Origin: Kribbella pittospori
Lineage (GTDB): Bacteria; Actinomycetota; Actinomycetes; Propionibacteriales; Kribbellaceae
NCBI RefSeq assembly: GCF_004331465.1
Contig: NZ_SJKB01000008.1
Location: 1-64,000 of the forward strand
Direction: 5' to 3'
DNA length: 64,000 bases
Shown one piece after another: positions 1 through 11,200 of this stretch; within the stretch, counting starts at the first letter, position 1, and each line of letters starts with the position of its first letter. A program made the translations under genes and the position numbers. The notes beneath the pieces were generated by a model. It made no database searches. It had not been told where the DNA came from and was given only the letters and a program-made list of their open reading frames with translations.

Positions 1-155
1 CCCACCGGCTGAACACCCGCCCACGACAGACCCTGGGATGGAAGACTCCAGCCCAAGCCCTCGACGAGGCGCTGCGTGCAACAACTGGTTGAAACCGCCG
101 CCGGTTTGGTGGCTGAGCGGTTCACAAAGTCGGGCCGGCCCGGAACGGCGGCGAC

Positions 156-225
156 GGATATCCCCTTGGGTTGTGGGTTCTCCCCTCGTATCCCAAGGGA
201 GAAGGCACCACTCGAGGGGATATCC
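156..225. repeat. 70-bp imperfect palindrome
   Basis: The segment is symmetric about position 190.5. The outer arms GGATATCCCCT (156-166) and AGGGGATATCC (215-225) are perfect, and an inner pair TTCTCCC (178-184) / GGGAGAA (197-203) lies on the same axis; about 27 of 35 positions pair. It sits in sequence with no convincing gene, just upstream of a second palindrome and of the decayed SGNH hydrolase tail. It lacks the core motifs of the four large repeats found later in the window, so it is probably a different type of element. No function can be assigned from the sequence alone. Confidence 0.7.
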
Positions 226-313
226 GTTCGAGCGGTGCCGCGGCGCCGGCGCGGTGGGCAGGGGTCCGAGTACGGCGGGGTGGTCGGGCCGGCGGGGTTG
301 TGCGGGCAACGAG

Positions 314-392
314 GCTCGGGCCCTGTACGCAGATGATCTGCATCCAGGGCCCGAGGGGTACCGGCTGATCGCGGAGCGGCTTGCTCCGCGGC

Positions 393-409
<17 letters not shown>
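314..409 (+). pseudogene. SGNH/GDSL hydrolase, C-terminal remnant
   Basis: The last 31 codons read ...YADDLHPGPEGYRLIAERL..., which matches the end of SGNH/GDSL esterases: the D-x-x-H-P block carries the catalytic Asp and His of that family, followed by a G-Y-R-x-I-A-E helix. Nothing upstream in this frame resembles the rest of the fold (no GDS block I or G-x-N-D block III), so this is a truncated gene, not a functional enzyme. Two palindromes lie where the missing body should be. The reading frame ends 17 nt inside the 3' end of the convergent glycyl-tRNA synthetase gene. The family call rests on this short motif only. Confidence 0.45.
315..355. repeat. 41-bp near-perfect palindrome
   Basis: CTCGGGCCCTG (315-325) pairs with CAGGGCCCGAG (345-355), and GCAGAT (329-334) with ATCTGC (336-341), all on one axis at position 335. 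Only two of twenty base pairs are mismatched. It coincides with the codons for the Asp-x-x-His-Pro motif of the SGNH hydrolase remnant. It may be an extragenic palindrome that entered the gene, or chance symmetry in a short GC-rich coding stretch; the near-perfect pairing favours the former. Confidence 0.65.
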
Positions 410-3389
<2,980 letters not shown>

Positions 3390-3574
3390 AGCAAACCTCG
3401 AGCCATTGTTCGGAGGGGGTCAGGAGACGAAGTCTATTAGCCTTGCCCGGGTGCCATCCCCCGGCGTGCAGGCGGCGACTGGCAATCGTTTGATTCTGGG
3501 GATCGGCTGTTCCTTAGACTGAGGTGGTGACCTCGCCGAAACATGCGGCGGTTGTCCGCTAGCTGAGTCGTCTC

Positions 3575-4582
3575 ATGACCGTCATCACGGTGAACGACAC
3601 ACTCTCCGCGGATCGGGCGCTGCGCCTGATCGACCGCGGTTCCACTCTTGTCTGGGACGGTGATTTCCAGAACGCGAAACAGCTGCTGGCCGCACTCGGC
3701 CGCCGGCTCCCGGCGGCCGAGGGTGGCAGCTTCCAGGTGCAGCGTCGGCGACAGGCCCGGCGCGCGCAGGTGCTCAACTCGTTGCTGATAGCGACGCACG
3801 ACCACACCATCCACCTACGCCGGGCACCCGACGTTCGGCAGGCCTGCCTGGAGGCGTACGGCCCGCCCGACGGTGAGCGACTCGTGCCGTTGCGGGAGTT
3901 GCTAGGCGTCATCGGTGCGCACCAGCTGCGCGTCAAGGGAGTCCAGGTGCCGGCCCTCGGTGCCCGGATCCACCCGCACTACGGCGTCTTCGCCCCGACG
4001 CGATCGGAGTACGTCGATCTGGTCGGCGACCGCCCGTTGCCGCGATCGACGGTCGCCTTCGACATCGGGACCGGGACCGGGGTGCTGGCCGCGGTGCTGG
4101 CGCGGCGAGGCGTTCCCAGGGTCGTTGCCACCGACAACAGTGTGCGGGCGGTCGAGTGCGCGCGGGACAACCTCCGACGGCTCGGGCTGCAGAACCGCGT
4201 CCAGGTGGTCGAGACCGACCTGTTCCCACCCGGACGGGCCGATCTCGTGGTGTGCAACCCGCCGTGGATCCCGGCCCGGCCGATCACGCTCCTGGACCAC
4301 GCGGTCTACGACGAGGACGGGCGGATGCTGCGCGGCTTCCTCGGACAGGCGCACGACCACTTGAACCCCGGTGGCGAGGTCTGGCTGGTGTTGTCCGACC
4401 TCGCCGAACACCTCGGGCTCAGGTCGCGCGCGGAGTTACTCGACGGCTTCCGGTACGCCGGTCTGCGGGTCGCCGGCCGGGCGGACGTCGTACCGCGGCA
4501 TCGGCGGGCACGGGACGACGAGGTGACTTCGCTGTGGCAGCTCTGTCCATCCGGCGGATCGCCGTTCGTGGAGAGGGCATGA
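3575..4582 (+). CDS. class I SAM-dependent methyltransferase, HemK/PrmC-like
   Basis: A 335-residue protein with a ~150-residue N-terminal helical region, then a Rossmann methyltransferase domain: motif I DIGTGTGVLAAVLARRG near residue 163 binds SAM, and V-C-N-P-P-W near residue 228 is the N-P-P-[YFW] signature of enzymes that methylate amide or exocyclic amino nitrogens (glutamine or adenine/guanine). The true substrate cannot be read from the sequence; PrmC-type glutamine methylation of release factors or RlmG-like rRNA methylation are options. The stop overlaps the start of the following hydrolase gene (ATGA), so the two are translationally coupled. It is divergent from glyQS across 185 nt. 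Confidence 0.8.
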   Translation: MTVITVNDTLSADRALRLIDRGSTLVWDGDFQNAKQLLAALGRRLPAAEGGSFQVQRRRQARRAQVLNSLLIATHDHTIHLRRAPDVRQACLEAYGPPDGERLVPLRELLGVIGAHQLRVKGVQVPALGARIHPHYGVFAPTRSEYVDLVGDRPLPRSTVAFDIGTGTGVLAAVLARRGVPRVVATDNSVRAVECARDNLRRLGLQNRVQVVETDLFPPGRADLVVCNPPWIPARPITLLDHAVYDEDGRMLRGFLGQAHDHLNPGGEVWLVLSDLAEHLGLRSRAELLDGFRYAGLRVAGRADVVPRHRRARDDEVTSLWQLCPSGGSPFVERA

Positions 4583-5388
4583 ACAACACGTTGGTAGTTG
4601 AGGATGCTGAGTTGTACTACGAGGTGCGTGGAGACGGGCCGTTGGTGGTGTTGGTCGGGGCGCCGATGGGGGCGGACTCGTTCGCGCCCGTGGCTGACCT
4701 GCTGGCCACGGACCACACGGTCCTGACGCTGGATCCGCGTGGGGTGGGTCGGAGCACGCTCCGGCCTGGTGGGACCTCGACGCCCGAGGAGCGGGTCGAC
4801 GACCTGGCGCGGCTGATCCGGCATGTCGGCGACGGACCGGCGGCGGTGTTCGGGTCGAGCGGCGGGGCGGTGAGCGTACTGGCGCTGGCCCAGGCGTACC
4901 CGGAGCTGGTGAGCACGGTGATCGCCCACGAGCCGCCGCTCGACCGCCTGGTCGAGGACGGTGACGAGCTGCTGGCCAAGTCCGAGCGGATGATGGCCGA
5001 CTACCTGGCCGGGGATGTGATCGGGGCCTGGAAGCAGTTCTTCGCGCTGGCGAACATCCAGGTGCCGGACGGCGTGGTCGAGGCGATGTTCGGCGGTGAG
5101 CGGGATCCGCAGCAGGTCGCCGACGAGCGGTTCTGGTTCGCCCACGAGCTGCGCGAGACGGTGACCTGGGTGCCGGACGTGGACCGGTTGCGGGACAGCG
5201 GCGTACGGATCGTGGTCGGCATCGGCGAAGAGTCGACCGGTCAGCTCTGCGACCGGACCTCGACCGCGCTGGCCGGCCGGCTCGGCATCGCGCCGACCCG
5301 GTTCCCCGGCGACCACACCGGCTTCGCGGACCGGCCGGAGCCGTTCGCCACCGCCCTGCGCGCGGAGCTGGCCGTCGAGGTGAGGTGA
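4579..5388 (+). CDS. alpha/beta fold hydrolase
   Basis: 269 residues. The fold is recognisable from the oxyanion strand L-V-V-L-V-G-A-P, the strand D-P-R-G-V-G-R-S, and the nucleophile elbow F-G-S-S-G-G with the catalytic Ser near residue 94. A late Asp region and G-D-H-T near residue 250 supply the remaining triad. There is no signal peptide. The ATG overlaps the methyltransferase stop by 4 nt (ATGA), preceded by GAGAGG. It resembles the two tandem hydrolases at 6435-7993 (same D-P/D-R-R-G-x-G and G-S-S-G-G/A pattern). The substrate is unknown; small esters, lactones or epoxides are typical for the family. Confidence 0.85.
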   Translation: MNNTLVVEDAELYYEVRGDGPLVVLVGAPMGADSFAPVADLLATDHTVLTLDPRGVGRSTLRPGGTSTPEERVDDLARLIRHVGDGPAAVFGSSGGAVSVLALAQAYPELVSTVIAHEPPLDRLVEDGDELLAKSERMMADYLAGDVIGAWKQFFALANIQVPDGVVEAMFGGERDPQQVADERFWFAHELRETVTWVPDVDRLRDSGVRIVVGIGEESTGQLCDRTSTALAGRLGIAPTRFPGDHTGFADRPEPFATALRAELAVEVR

Positions 5389-5515
5389 GACTCCCCGCAG
5401 GCCGTCAGGAGGAGTATGTGAAGCTGGAGGTGTCCGGTGCGTGCGGTGGTGTGAACGCGGTCGCATCGGGCACCGGTCGGAGGTGCCTAGTGGGTTCCGT
5501 TCACCGCGTGGCGCC

Positions 5516-5546
5516 TTGACCTCAACCGTGGTTGAAGTTTCAAGCT
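5516..5546 (+). promoter_or_regulatory. SoxR/MerR-type promoter with dyad operator
   Basis: A -35-like TTGACC (5516-5521) and a -10-like CAAGCT (5541-5546) are separated by 19 bp, the over-long spacing characteristic of MerR-family promoters. The spacer carries the dyad TCAACC (5522-5527) / GGTTGA (5530-5535), and the half-site pattern CCTCAA...TTGA(A/G)G is that of SoxR boxes. Transcription would begin near 5553, that is, at the left arm of repeat element A, and continue to sodA. A second site of the same design precedes the gene at 14761. No MerR/SoxR gene lies in the window. Confidence 0.6.
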
Positions 5547-5703
5547 GTGTCTCGTCAGGGAACGGTGGGTGCCTTTAGCGGTGGTCCAGTCGTTCGCTGG
5601 CAAGGCGGAGGAGGAGGGCAATGCGGAGCATTGCGCGACGACAACGCCGCCAGCGGGCGTCTGGGGCGCCGCTAAAGGTGCCTAACGTTTCCTGACGAGA
5701 CAC
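5547..5703 (+). repeat. structured palindromic repeat, copy A
   Basis: 157 bp symmetric about 5625. The outer arms 5547-5580 and 5670-5703 pair over 34 positions with 29 Watson-Crick pairs, four G-U pairs and one mismatch. The helix continues without a break into the family core GGTGGTCCAG (5580-5589) / CTGGGGCGCC (5661-5670), then CGCTGGC (5595-5601) / GCCAGCG (5649-5655), and ends in the apical hairpin GCAATGC-GGA-GCATTGC (5618-5634). Relative to copies B-D the apical stem shows an A-T for G-C exchange that keeps pairing. It lies between a SoxR-like promoter and sodA (63 nt before the TTG start), so it would be the 5' leader of the sodA transcript. Confidence 0.85.
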
Positions 5704-5765
5704 TGGCCGCTGACAGAGGACATCGGAGATATTCGGCCCTCGCGGGCCCCGACGAAGGAGCAGAG

Positions 5766-6392
5766 TTGACCACGTACACGCTTCCCGACCTCCCCTACGA
5801 CTACGGCGCACTGGCGCCGAGCATCGCCGGCGAGATCATGGAGCTGCACCACTCCAAGCACCACCAGACCTACGTGAACGGCCTGAACGACACCCTGGAG
5901 AAGCTGGCCGCGGCCCGCGAGAAGGGCGACTTCGGCGCGATCGTCGGGCTGGAGAAGTCGCTCGCCTTCAACCTCGGCGGGCACGTGAACCACTCCATCT
6001 TCTGGAAGAACCTGTCGCCGGACGGTGGCGACAAGCCGGACGGCGAGCTGGGCGCAGCCCTGGACGAGTACTTCGGCTCGTTCGACGCCTTCCAGGCCCA
6101 CTTCACCGCCAGCGCCACCACCATCCAGGGCTCCGGCTGGGCGATTCTCGGCTGGGACGCGCTGGCCGGGCGGCTGCTCGTTCACCAGCTGTACGACCAG
6201 CAGGGCAACCTGCCGGCCGGGCAGATCCCGATCGTGATGCTGGACATGTGGGAGCACGCGTTCTACCTGCAGTACAAGAACGTGAAGCCGGACTACGTCA
6301 AGGCCTGGTGGAACGTGGTGAACTGGGGCGACGCGCAGGCCCGTTTCGACGCGGCCCGCGCCGGAGCCGGCAGCCTCATCGCCGGAGCCTGA
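5766..6392 (+). CDS. sodA: superoxide dismutase, Mn/Fe type
   Basis: Converts superoxide to hydrogen peroxide and oxygen. The 208 residues include the whole family pattern: the first metal His in E-L-H-H-S-K-H-H (near residue 28), the second in G-G-H-V-N-H-S-I-F-W, and Asp/His in D-M-W-E-H-A-F-Y-L-Q-Y, followed by W-W-N-V-V-N-W. There is no signal peptide, so it is cytoplasmic. Translation starts at TTG 5766, fixed by AAGGAG at 5755-5760 and by the conserved T-Y-T-L-P-D-L-P-Y start of the protein. The upstream SoxR-like box suggests induction by redox-active compounds, with repeat element A lying in the leader. A strong hairpin follows the stop. Confidence 0.96.
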   Translation: MTTYTLPDLPYDYGALAPSIAGEIMELHHSKHHQTYVNGLNDTLEKLAAAREKGDFGAIVGLEKSLAFNLGGHVNHSIFWKNLSPDGGDKPDGELGAALDEYFGSFDAFQAHFTASATTIQGSGWAILGWDALAGRLLVHQLYDQQGNLPAGQIPIVMLDMWEHAFYLQYKNVKPDYVKAWWNVVNWGDAQARFDAARAGAGSLIAGA

Positions 6393-6399
6393 CCGCCGT

Positions 6400-6431
6400 C
6401 CGGGGTCCGGCGAGGTTTCGCCGGACCCCGG
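6400..6431. terminator. bidirectional hairpin terminator after sodA
   Basis: A perfect 14-bp stem CCGGGGTCCGGCGA (6400-6413) / TCGCCGGACCCCGG (6418-6431) with a GGTT loop. It starts 7 nt after the sodA stop and ends 3 nt before the stop of the convergent hydrolase gene, as expected of a shared terminator. There is no U-tract, which is common in high-GC actinomycetes. Confidence 0.85.
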
Positions 6432-6434
6432 AGT

Positions 6435-7223
6435 TCAGTTCGTGAAGAACCCGGTCAGTACCGGGGCGATCGCGGTCGCCTTGATCAGGTGGGTCTGACC
6501 GGGGACCTCGCGGTGCTCGGCGCCGGGTACGGCGTCCGCCAGCGCACGCACCGAGGTCTTCATCCAGGCCGGGCTCTTGCCGCCGTTGACCACCAGGGCC
6601 GGTACGCCGATCGCCGCCCACTGGGACGCGTCCAGCGGCTTGCCGGCTACATTGCCGCCGACGACGCGGGCGTCGTACGGAAGAGTCGGGGCCATCGCCT
6701 TCAGGTGCTTCCAGGCCGGCATCAGCTTCATCATCGTGACCATCGGGCCGGGCAGGCCGATCACCGTCGTCATGAAGTACCGGACCGCGTCGGCCGGTTC
6801 GCGAGCCTCGAGGTCCTGCACCCAGGTCGCCGGGATCTGCTTGCGGCTGTCGTCGACCACGAACGGCGGCTCGAACGCGACCAGCTTCTCGATCGCCAGC
6901 CCCGCCGCCGCGGCCCGCAGTGCGAGCGCCGCGCCGGACGAGGAGCCATAGACGTACGCCGAGCCACCGGCCGCCTCGATCACCGCGGCCAGGTCCTCGA
7001 TCTCGCGCTCGACCTCGTAGGTGTCCGCGTCGCCGGAGTCACCGCGGCCACGCCGGTCGTAGTTGTAGACCGTGAAGCTCGACGCCAGCGTCTCGGCCAG
7101 CTCGGGCATCGGGCCTTGGGATCGCCCGCACAGCGCGCCGTCGACCAGGACCAGGGCAGGGCCTTCTCCACGCTTGTCGTAGGCGATCGTCGTACCGTCC
7201 TTGGAGACCACTGTGCTGCTCAT
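6435..7223 (-). CDS. alpha/beta fold hydrolase (tandem paralogue 2)
   Basis: 262 residues: N-terminal S-x-D-G-T-x-I-A-Y-D-K-R-G-E-G-P, strand Y-N-Y-D-R-R-G-R-G-D-S-G-D, nucleophile elbow Y-G-S-S-S-G-A-A-L-A-L, and a C-terminal His in G-Q-T-H-L. This is the pattern of small cytoplasmic alpha/beta hydrolases of unassigned substrate. It is very similar over its whole length to the gene just upstream (7220-7993), so the pair arose by tandem duplication. Its ATG overlaps the upstream stop (ATGA), so both are made from one transcript. Start choice: the ATG at 7223 gives alignment with the paralogue's N-terminus. Confidence 0.85.
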   Translation of the reverse strand: MSSTVVSKDGTTIAYDKRGEGPALVLVDGALCGRSQGPMPELAETLASSFTVYNYDRRGRGDSGDADTYEVEREIEDLAAVIEAAGGSAYVYGSSSGAALALRAAAAGLAIEKLVAFEPPFVVDDSRKQIPATWVQDLEAREPADAVRYFMTTVIGLPGPMVTMMKLMPAWKHLKAMAPTLPYDARVVGGNVAGKPLDASQWAAIGVPALVVNGGKSPAWMKTSVRALADAVPGAEHREVPGQTHLIKATAIAPVLTGFFTN

Positions 7224-7993
7224 GCGAAGAACTCCTTCAGCGCGGGGGCCAGGGCGGCCGCGTCCACATTGTGCTGCTGATCGGGGACCACACAGGCGGT
7301 GGCGCTCGGGATCGCGTCCACCACGGCTTGGTTGCCCTGCTTCATCCATTCCTCCGACGCTCCGCCGGTGAACACCCGGGTCGGCACGGCCACCGAACTC
7401 GCCGCGGCCGGGATCGAGTAGTCGCCCATCACGGTCGCGTCGTACGCGAGGGTGTGTGCGATCGCCTCCTGAGCCGGCCACCACGGCGACTCCTTCGCCA
7501 TCGCGACGAACTCGGCCGGCAGCCCGACCACCTCAGCCATGAAGTACTCGGCCGCCTTGTCCCGGCGCCCCTCGGCCACGAACGCACGGTAGATCGACGC
7601 CGTGTCGGCGGGCGGCCGCTTCCGCGTGCCTTCGAGGATGTACGGCGGCTCCCACAGCGCGAGCTTGGTCACCGGACGGCCGGCAGCGGTCGCGAGCAGT
7701 GCGAGCGCAGCACCGGACGACGTGCCGTACAGGTGCGCCGGGCCGCCCGCGGCCGCGAAGATCGCGTCCAGGTCCTCGAACTCGCGCTCGATCGCGTACG
7801 CTGGTGCGTCGCCGGAATCACCGCGGCCGCGCCGGTCGTAGTTGTAGACGGTGTGGTTCTGCGCCAGCAGGGCTGCCAGCGGGGCGTTCGACATCCGGTC
7901 CACCGAGCCGCCGCAGACGAGGACCACCGCTGGTCCTTCGCCGAGCCGGTCGTACGCGATGGCGGTGCCGTCCGCCGAAGTGACCTTCTCCAT
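7220..7993 (-). CDS. alpha/beta fold hydrolase (tandem paralogue 1)
   Basis: 257 residues with the same layout as its neighbour: A-D-G-T-A-I-A-Y-D-R-L-G-E-G-P, Y-N-Y-D-R-R-G-R-G-D-S-G-D, elbow Y-G-T-S-S-G-A-A-L-A-L, and a late D-Q-Q-H-N carrying the presumed catalytic His. The ATG at 7993 is preceded by AGGAGG at an ideal distance. It is first in a two-gene operon and is transcribed away from the GH116 gene; a perfect CRP-type palindrome lies in the shared upstream region. Substrate unknown. Confidence 0.85.
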   Translation of the reverse strand: MEKVTSADGTAIAYDRLGEGPAVVLVCGGSVDRMSNAPLAALLAQNHTVYNYDRRGRGDSGDAPAYAIEREFEDLDAIFAAAGGPAHLYGTSSGAALALLATAAGRPVTKLALWEPPYILEGTRKRPPADTASIYRAFVAEGRRDKAAEYFMAEVVGLPAEFVAMAKESPWWPAQEAIAHTLAYDATVMGDYSIPAAASSVAVPTRVFTGGASEEWMKQGNQAVVDAIPSATACVVPDQQHNVDAAALAPALKEFFA

Positions 7994-8073
7994 GACGTTC
8001 CTCCTGAATCGGTGCGGGCCACTCAGCTGGCCTCAACCACTGCGTCGAACATCGCCGGCACGGATCGACCGTC

Positions 8074-8089
8074 TGTGATCCAGATCACA
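8074..8089. promoter_or_regulatory. CRP-type operator
   Basis: TGTGATC-CA-GATCACA is a perfect 16-bp palindrome matching the CRP consensus TGTGA(N6)TCACA. It lies between two divergent transcription units, 81 nt from the hydrolase ATG and 112 nt from the GH116 ATG. Regulation by an actinobacterial CRP homologue responding to cAMP is inferred; no crp gene lies in the window. Confidence 0.7.
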
Positions 8090-8200
8090 GGCGGCCGCAG
8101 ACAGGCCGGGGATTTGCCCCTCGTGAAATGGATTTCCCAGCGGGGCTGAACGGCCTAAGGTGGCCATCCAAGAGATCCCGGCCGCCCCCTTGGAGATCCC

Positions 8201-11200
8201 ATGGACCACACGCCCGACCTCAGCGAATGCGCCAATCCGGCCTGCGGTGGATCGTGCCCGCGCGCCGGGGTGGGACGACGAACGTTCCTGTCGATCAGCG
8301 CGGCCGGTGTCGGCATGCTCGCCGCGCCCGGGATGCTGCAAACTGCCCAGGCCATCACACGGATGCCGACGCTCACCCCGGAGCGGATCGCGGAACTGAC
8401 GGACCGCGGTACGCCGACCGAGTACACCGGTGCTGCGCTGGCGAAGATCGGGATGCCGGTCGGCGGCGGTTGCGCCGGCCAGGTCTACCTCTCCGGCGAC
8501 GGACGGCTGTGGGCTTGGGATGTGTCCAACGCGCTGACCTACCCGCTCGGCGGCGCTGACTTCGCAGGGACGCACTACGCCGTACCGCTGTCCGCGGACG
8601 CCGACGGCGCGACTCGGTTCCGGCAGGGCTTCGTACTGCGTGCCGGCGGCAAGACTCGGACCGTCGATGCGAAGGGCTTCGATGACGTCCGGTTCACCGG
8701 GCAGTATCCGATCGGCCGGGTGGCCTACACGTCGTCGGACAGCCCGGTCGACGTGACGCTCGAGGCGTTCTCGCCGTTCGTCCCGCTGGCGACGTCCGAC
8801 TCGACGCTGCCGGCCACGATCATGGCGTTCACGCTCCACAACACCTCCGCACAGACGGTCGACGCGACGCTGCTCGGGTACTCCGAGAATCCGGTCTGCC
8901 TGGACAGCAGGCGCAGCCAACCGACCACTCAGCGGGCCACGGCGTACCCGTCCGGGATCGAGTGGTCGGCGGCCGACCCGGCGGCTTCGAGCAACGACGA
9001 CATCCTCTTCGAGGAGTGGGACAGCGACACGTACGACGGCTGGACCGCGACCGGTGACGCGTTCGGGACCGGGCCGGTACGACCGGCCGACACTCCCCCG
9101 CTGATGCAGCGCTTCGGTGACCTGAACATCTCCGGCAGCCGCTTCGTCACGTCGTACAACTTCCGGCTGAGCGGCGGGCCGGACGACCGCACCGGCACGT
9201 TGACCAGCACGCCGTTCCAGATCACCCGCCGGTACGTCGCGGTCGCGCTCGGCGGCGGCAATCACCCTGGCAAGGTCTGTGTGAACGTCGTGGTCGACGG
9301 CACGGTCGTGGCCACCGCGACCGGCAGCGACAGCGAGCCGCTGGTCGGGCAGATGCTCGACGTCGGCGAGTACGACGGGCGCACCGCGCAGATCCAGTTG
9401 GTGGACTCCGCGACCGGCGCGTGGGCGCACCTCAACTGCGGCAGCATCACGTTCACCGACCGCGCCGACATCGTCTTCGAGGACTGGGAGCGGACCGACT
9501 ACTCCGGCTGGACGGTCACCGGTACGGCGTTCGGCGCGGGTCCGGTCACAGTGGCCGAGACGCCGGAGAACTTCCGCCGGCCGTTCGGCAACCGCACTGA
9601 GCTGAACGTCTCCGGCAGCCGGTTCGTCACGTCGTACGACTTCCGGAGCGGCTCGTACGACAGCACGCAAGGATCGCTGACCAGCCAGGTCTTCACCATT
9701 GACCGTGCATACATCACCGTGTGGACCGGCGGCGGCAGCAACCCGAACACCACCGTGGTCAACCTGCTCGTCGACGGCGAAGTAGTTGCCTCAGCCAACG
9801 GTAGTGACATCGAGCCGCTCGACGCGATCTGCTGGGCGGTCGGTCCCTGGGCCGGGCGGTCGGCACAGCTCCAGATCGTCGATCAATCCAGCGGCGGCCG
9901 GGGGCATGTGAACGTCGACCGGATCATCTTCAGCGACCGCCCGATCCGCCGGCAGCCGGTGGCCGATCGCACCGACGCCGGCTCCTTCACGATGGCCACG
10001 CTGGAGAAGCACCCCGTCGTACGTCGATCAGTCGCGGCCTGGTCGACCCCGGACGAGTTGTTCGACGCGGCGGACGGACCGGCCGAGGTCGACGGTGCGT
10101 CCACGCAGGTCGGCACAGTCGCCGTGAAGGTCGCACTGCGGCCGGGTGAATCGCGCACGGTGCGGTTCGTCCAGGGCTGGTTCTTCCCGACACCCGAGCG
10201 CCGGCTGTTCAGCAGCCTGGTCGGCGGATCCACGCTGATGCGGCACTACAGCACCCGCTTCGACTCCGCGCGCCAGGTGGCGCAGTACGTCGCCACGCAC
10301 ATCCACCGACTCGAGTCCGGCACACGCGAATGGGTCCGGACCTGGTACGACGACTCGTCGCTGCCGCACTGGTTCCTCGAACGCACCCTGGCCACCGCGT
10401 CGACGCTGGCGACCGGCACCTGCCACCGCTGGCAGGACGGGCGGTTCTACGCCTGGGAGGGAACTTACTGCTGCTCAGGCACCTGCGAGCACGTCTGGAA
10501 CTACGCCCAGGCGATCGCCCGGCTGTTCCCCGACCTCGAACGTGACACCCGCGAACGCGTCGACCTCGGCATCGCCTACAAGCCGACCGGCGAGATCGGG
10601 AACCGCGGCGAGTCGCCGGACGCCTCCTCGTCGTTCGCCGACGGCCACTGCGGCACGATCCTGCGCATCTACCGCGAACACCAGATGAGCCGGGACGCTG
10701 CCTTCCTGACGCGGGTCTGGCCGAAGGTCAAGGTGTCGGTCGACTACCTCGTCTCCGCCCGCGACGGATCGGACCAGGACGGCATCTTCCGCGGCGGGCA
10801 GTGGAACACCCTCGATACCGAGTGGTTCGGCGAGATCCCCTGGCTGAGCGGGTTGTACGTCGCCGCCTTGCGCGCCGCGGCCGCGATGGCGACCGAGGTG
10901 GGCGACACCGCCGCGGCCTCGAAGTACGCCACGATCGCTGACCGCGGATCGGCGTACCTGAATGGGCCGTTGTGGAACCAGACCTACGGGTACTACGTGC
11001 ACAAGGTCGACCCGGCGCATCCGGTGCCGAGCACGAACAGAGGTGTGTTCGTCGACCAGTTGTACGGACAGATGTACGCCGCTCAGCTCGGGCTGCCGCG
11101 CGTGTTCGAGGCCGACAAGGCACGGACCGCGCTGACCAGTGTCTATCGCAACAACTTCCAGCCGAATCCGTCGGCGTACCGGCCACCAGGGATCGGTGTG

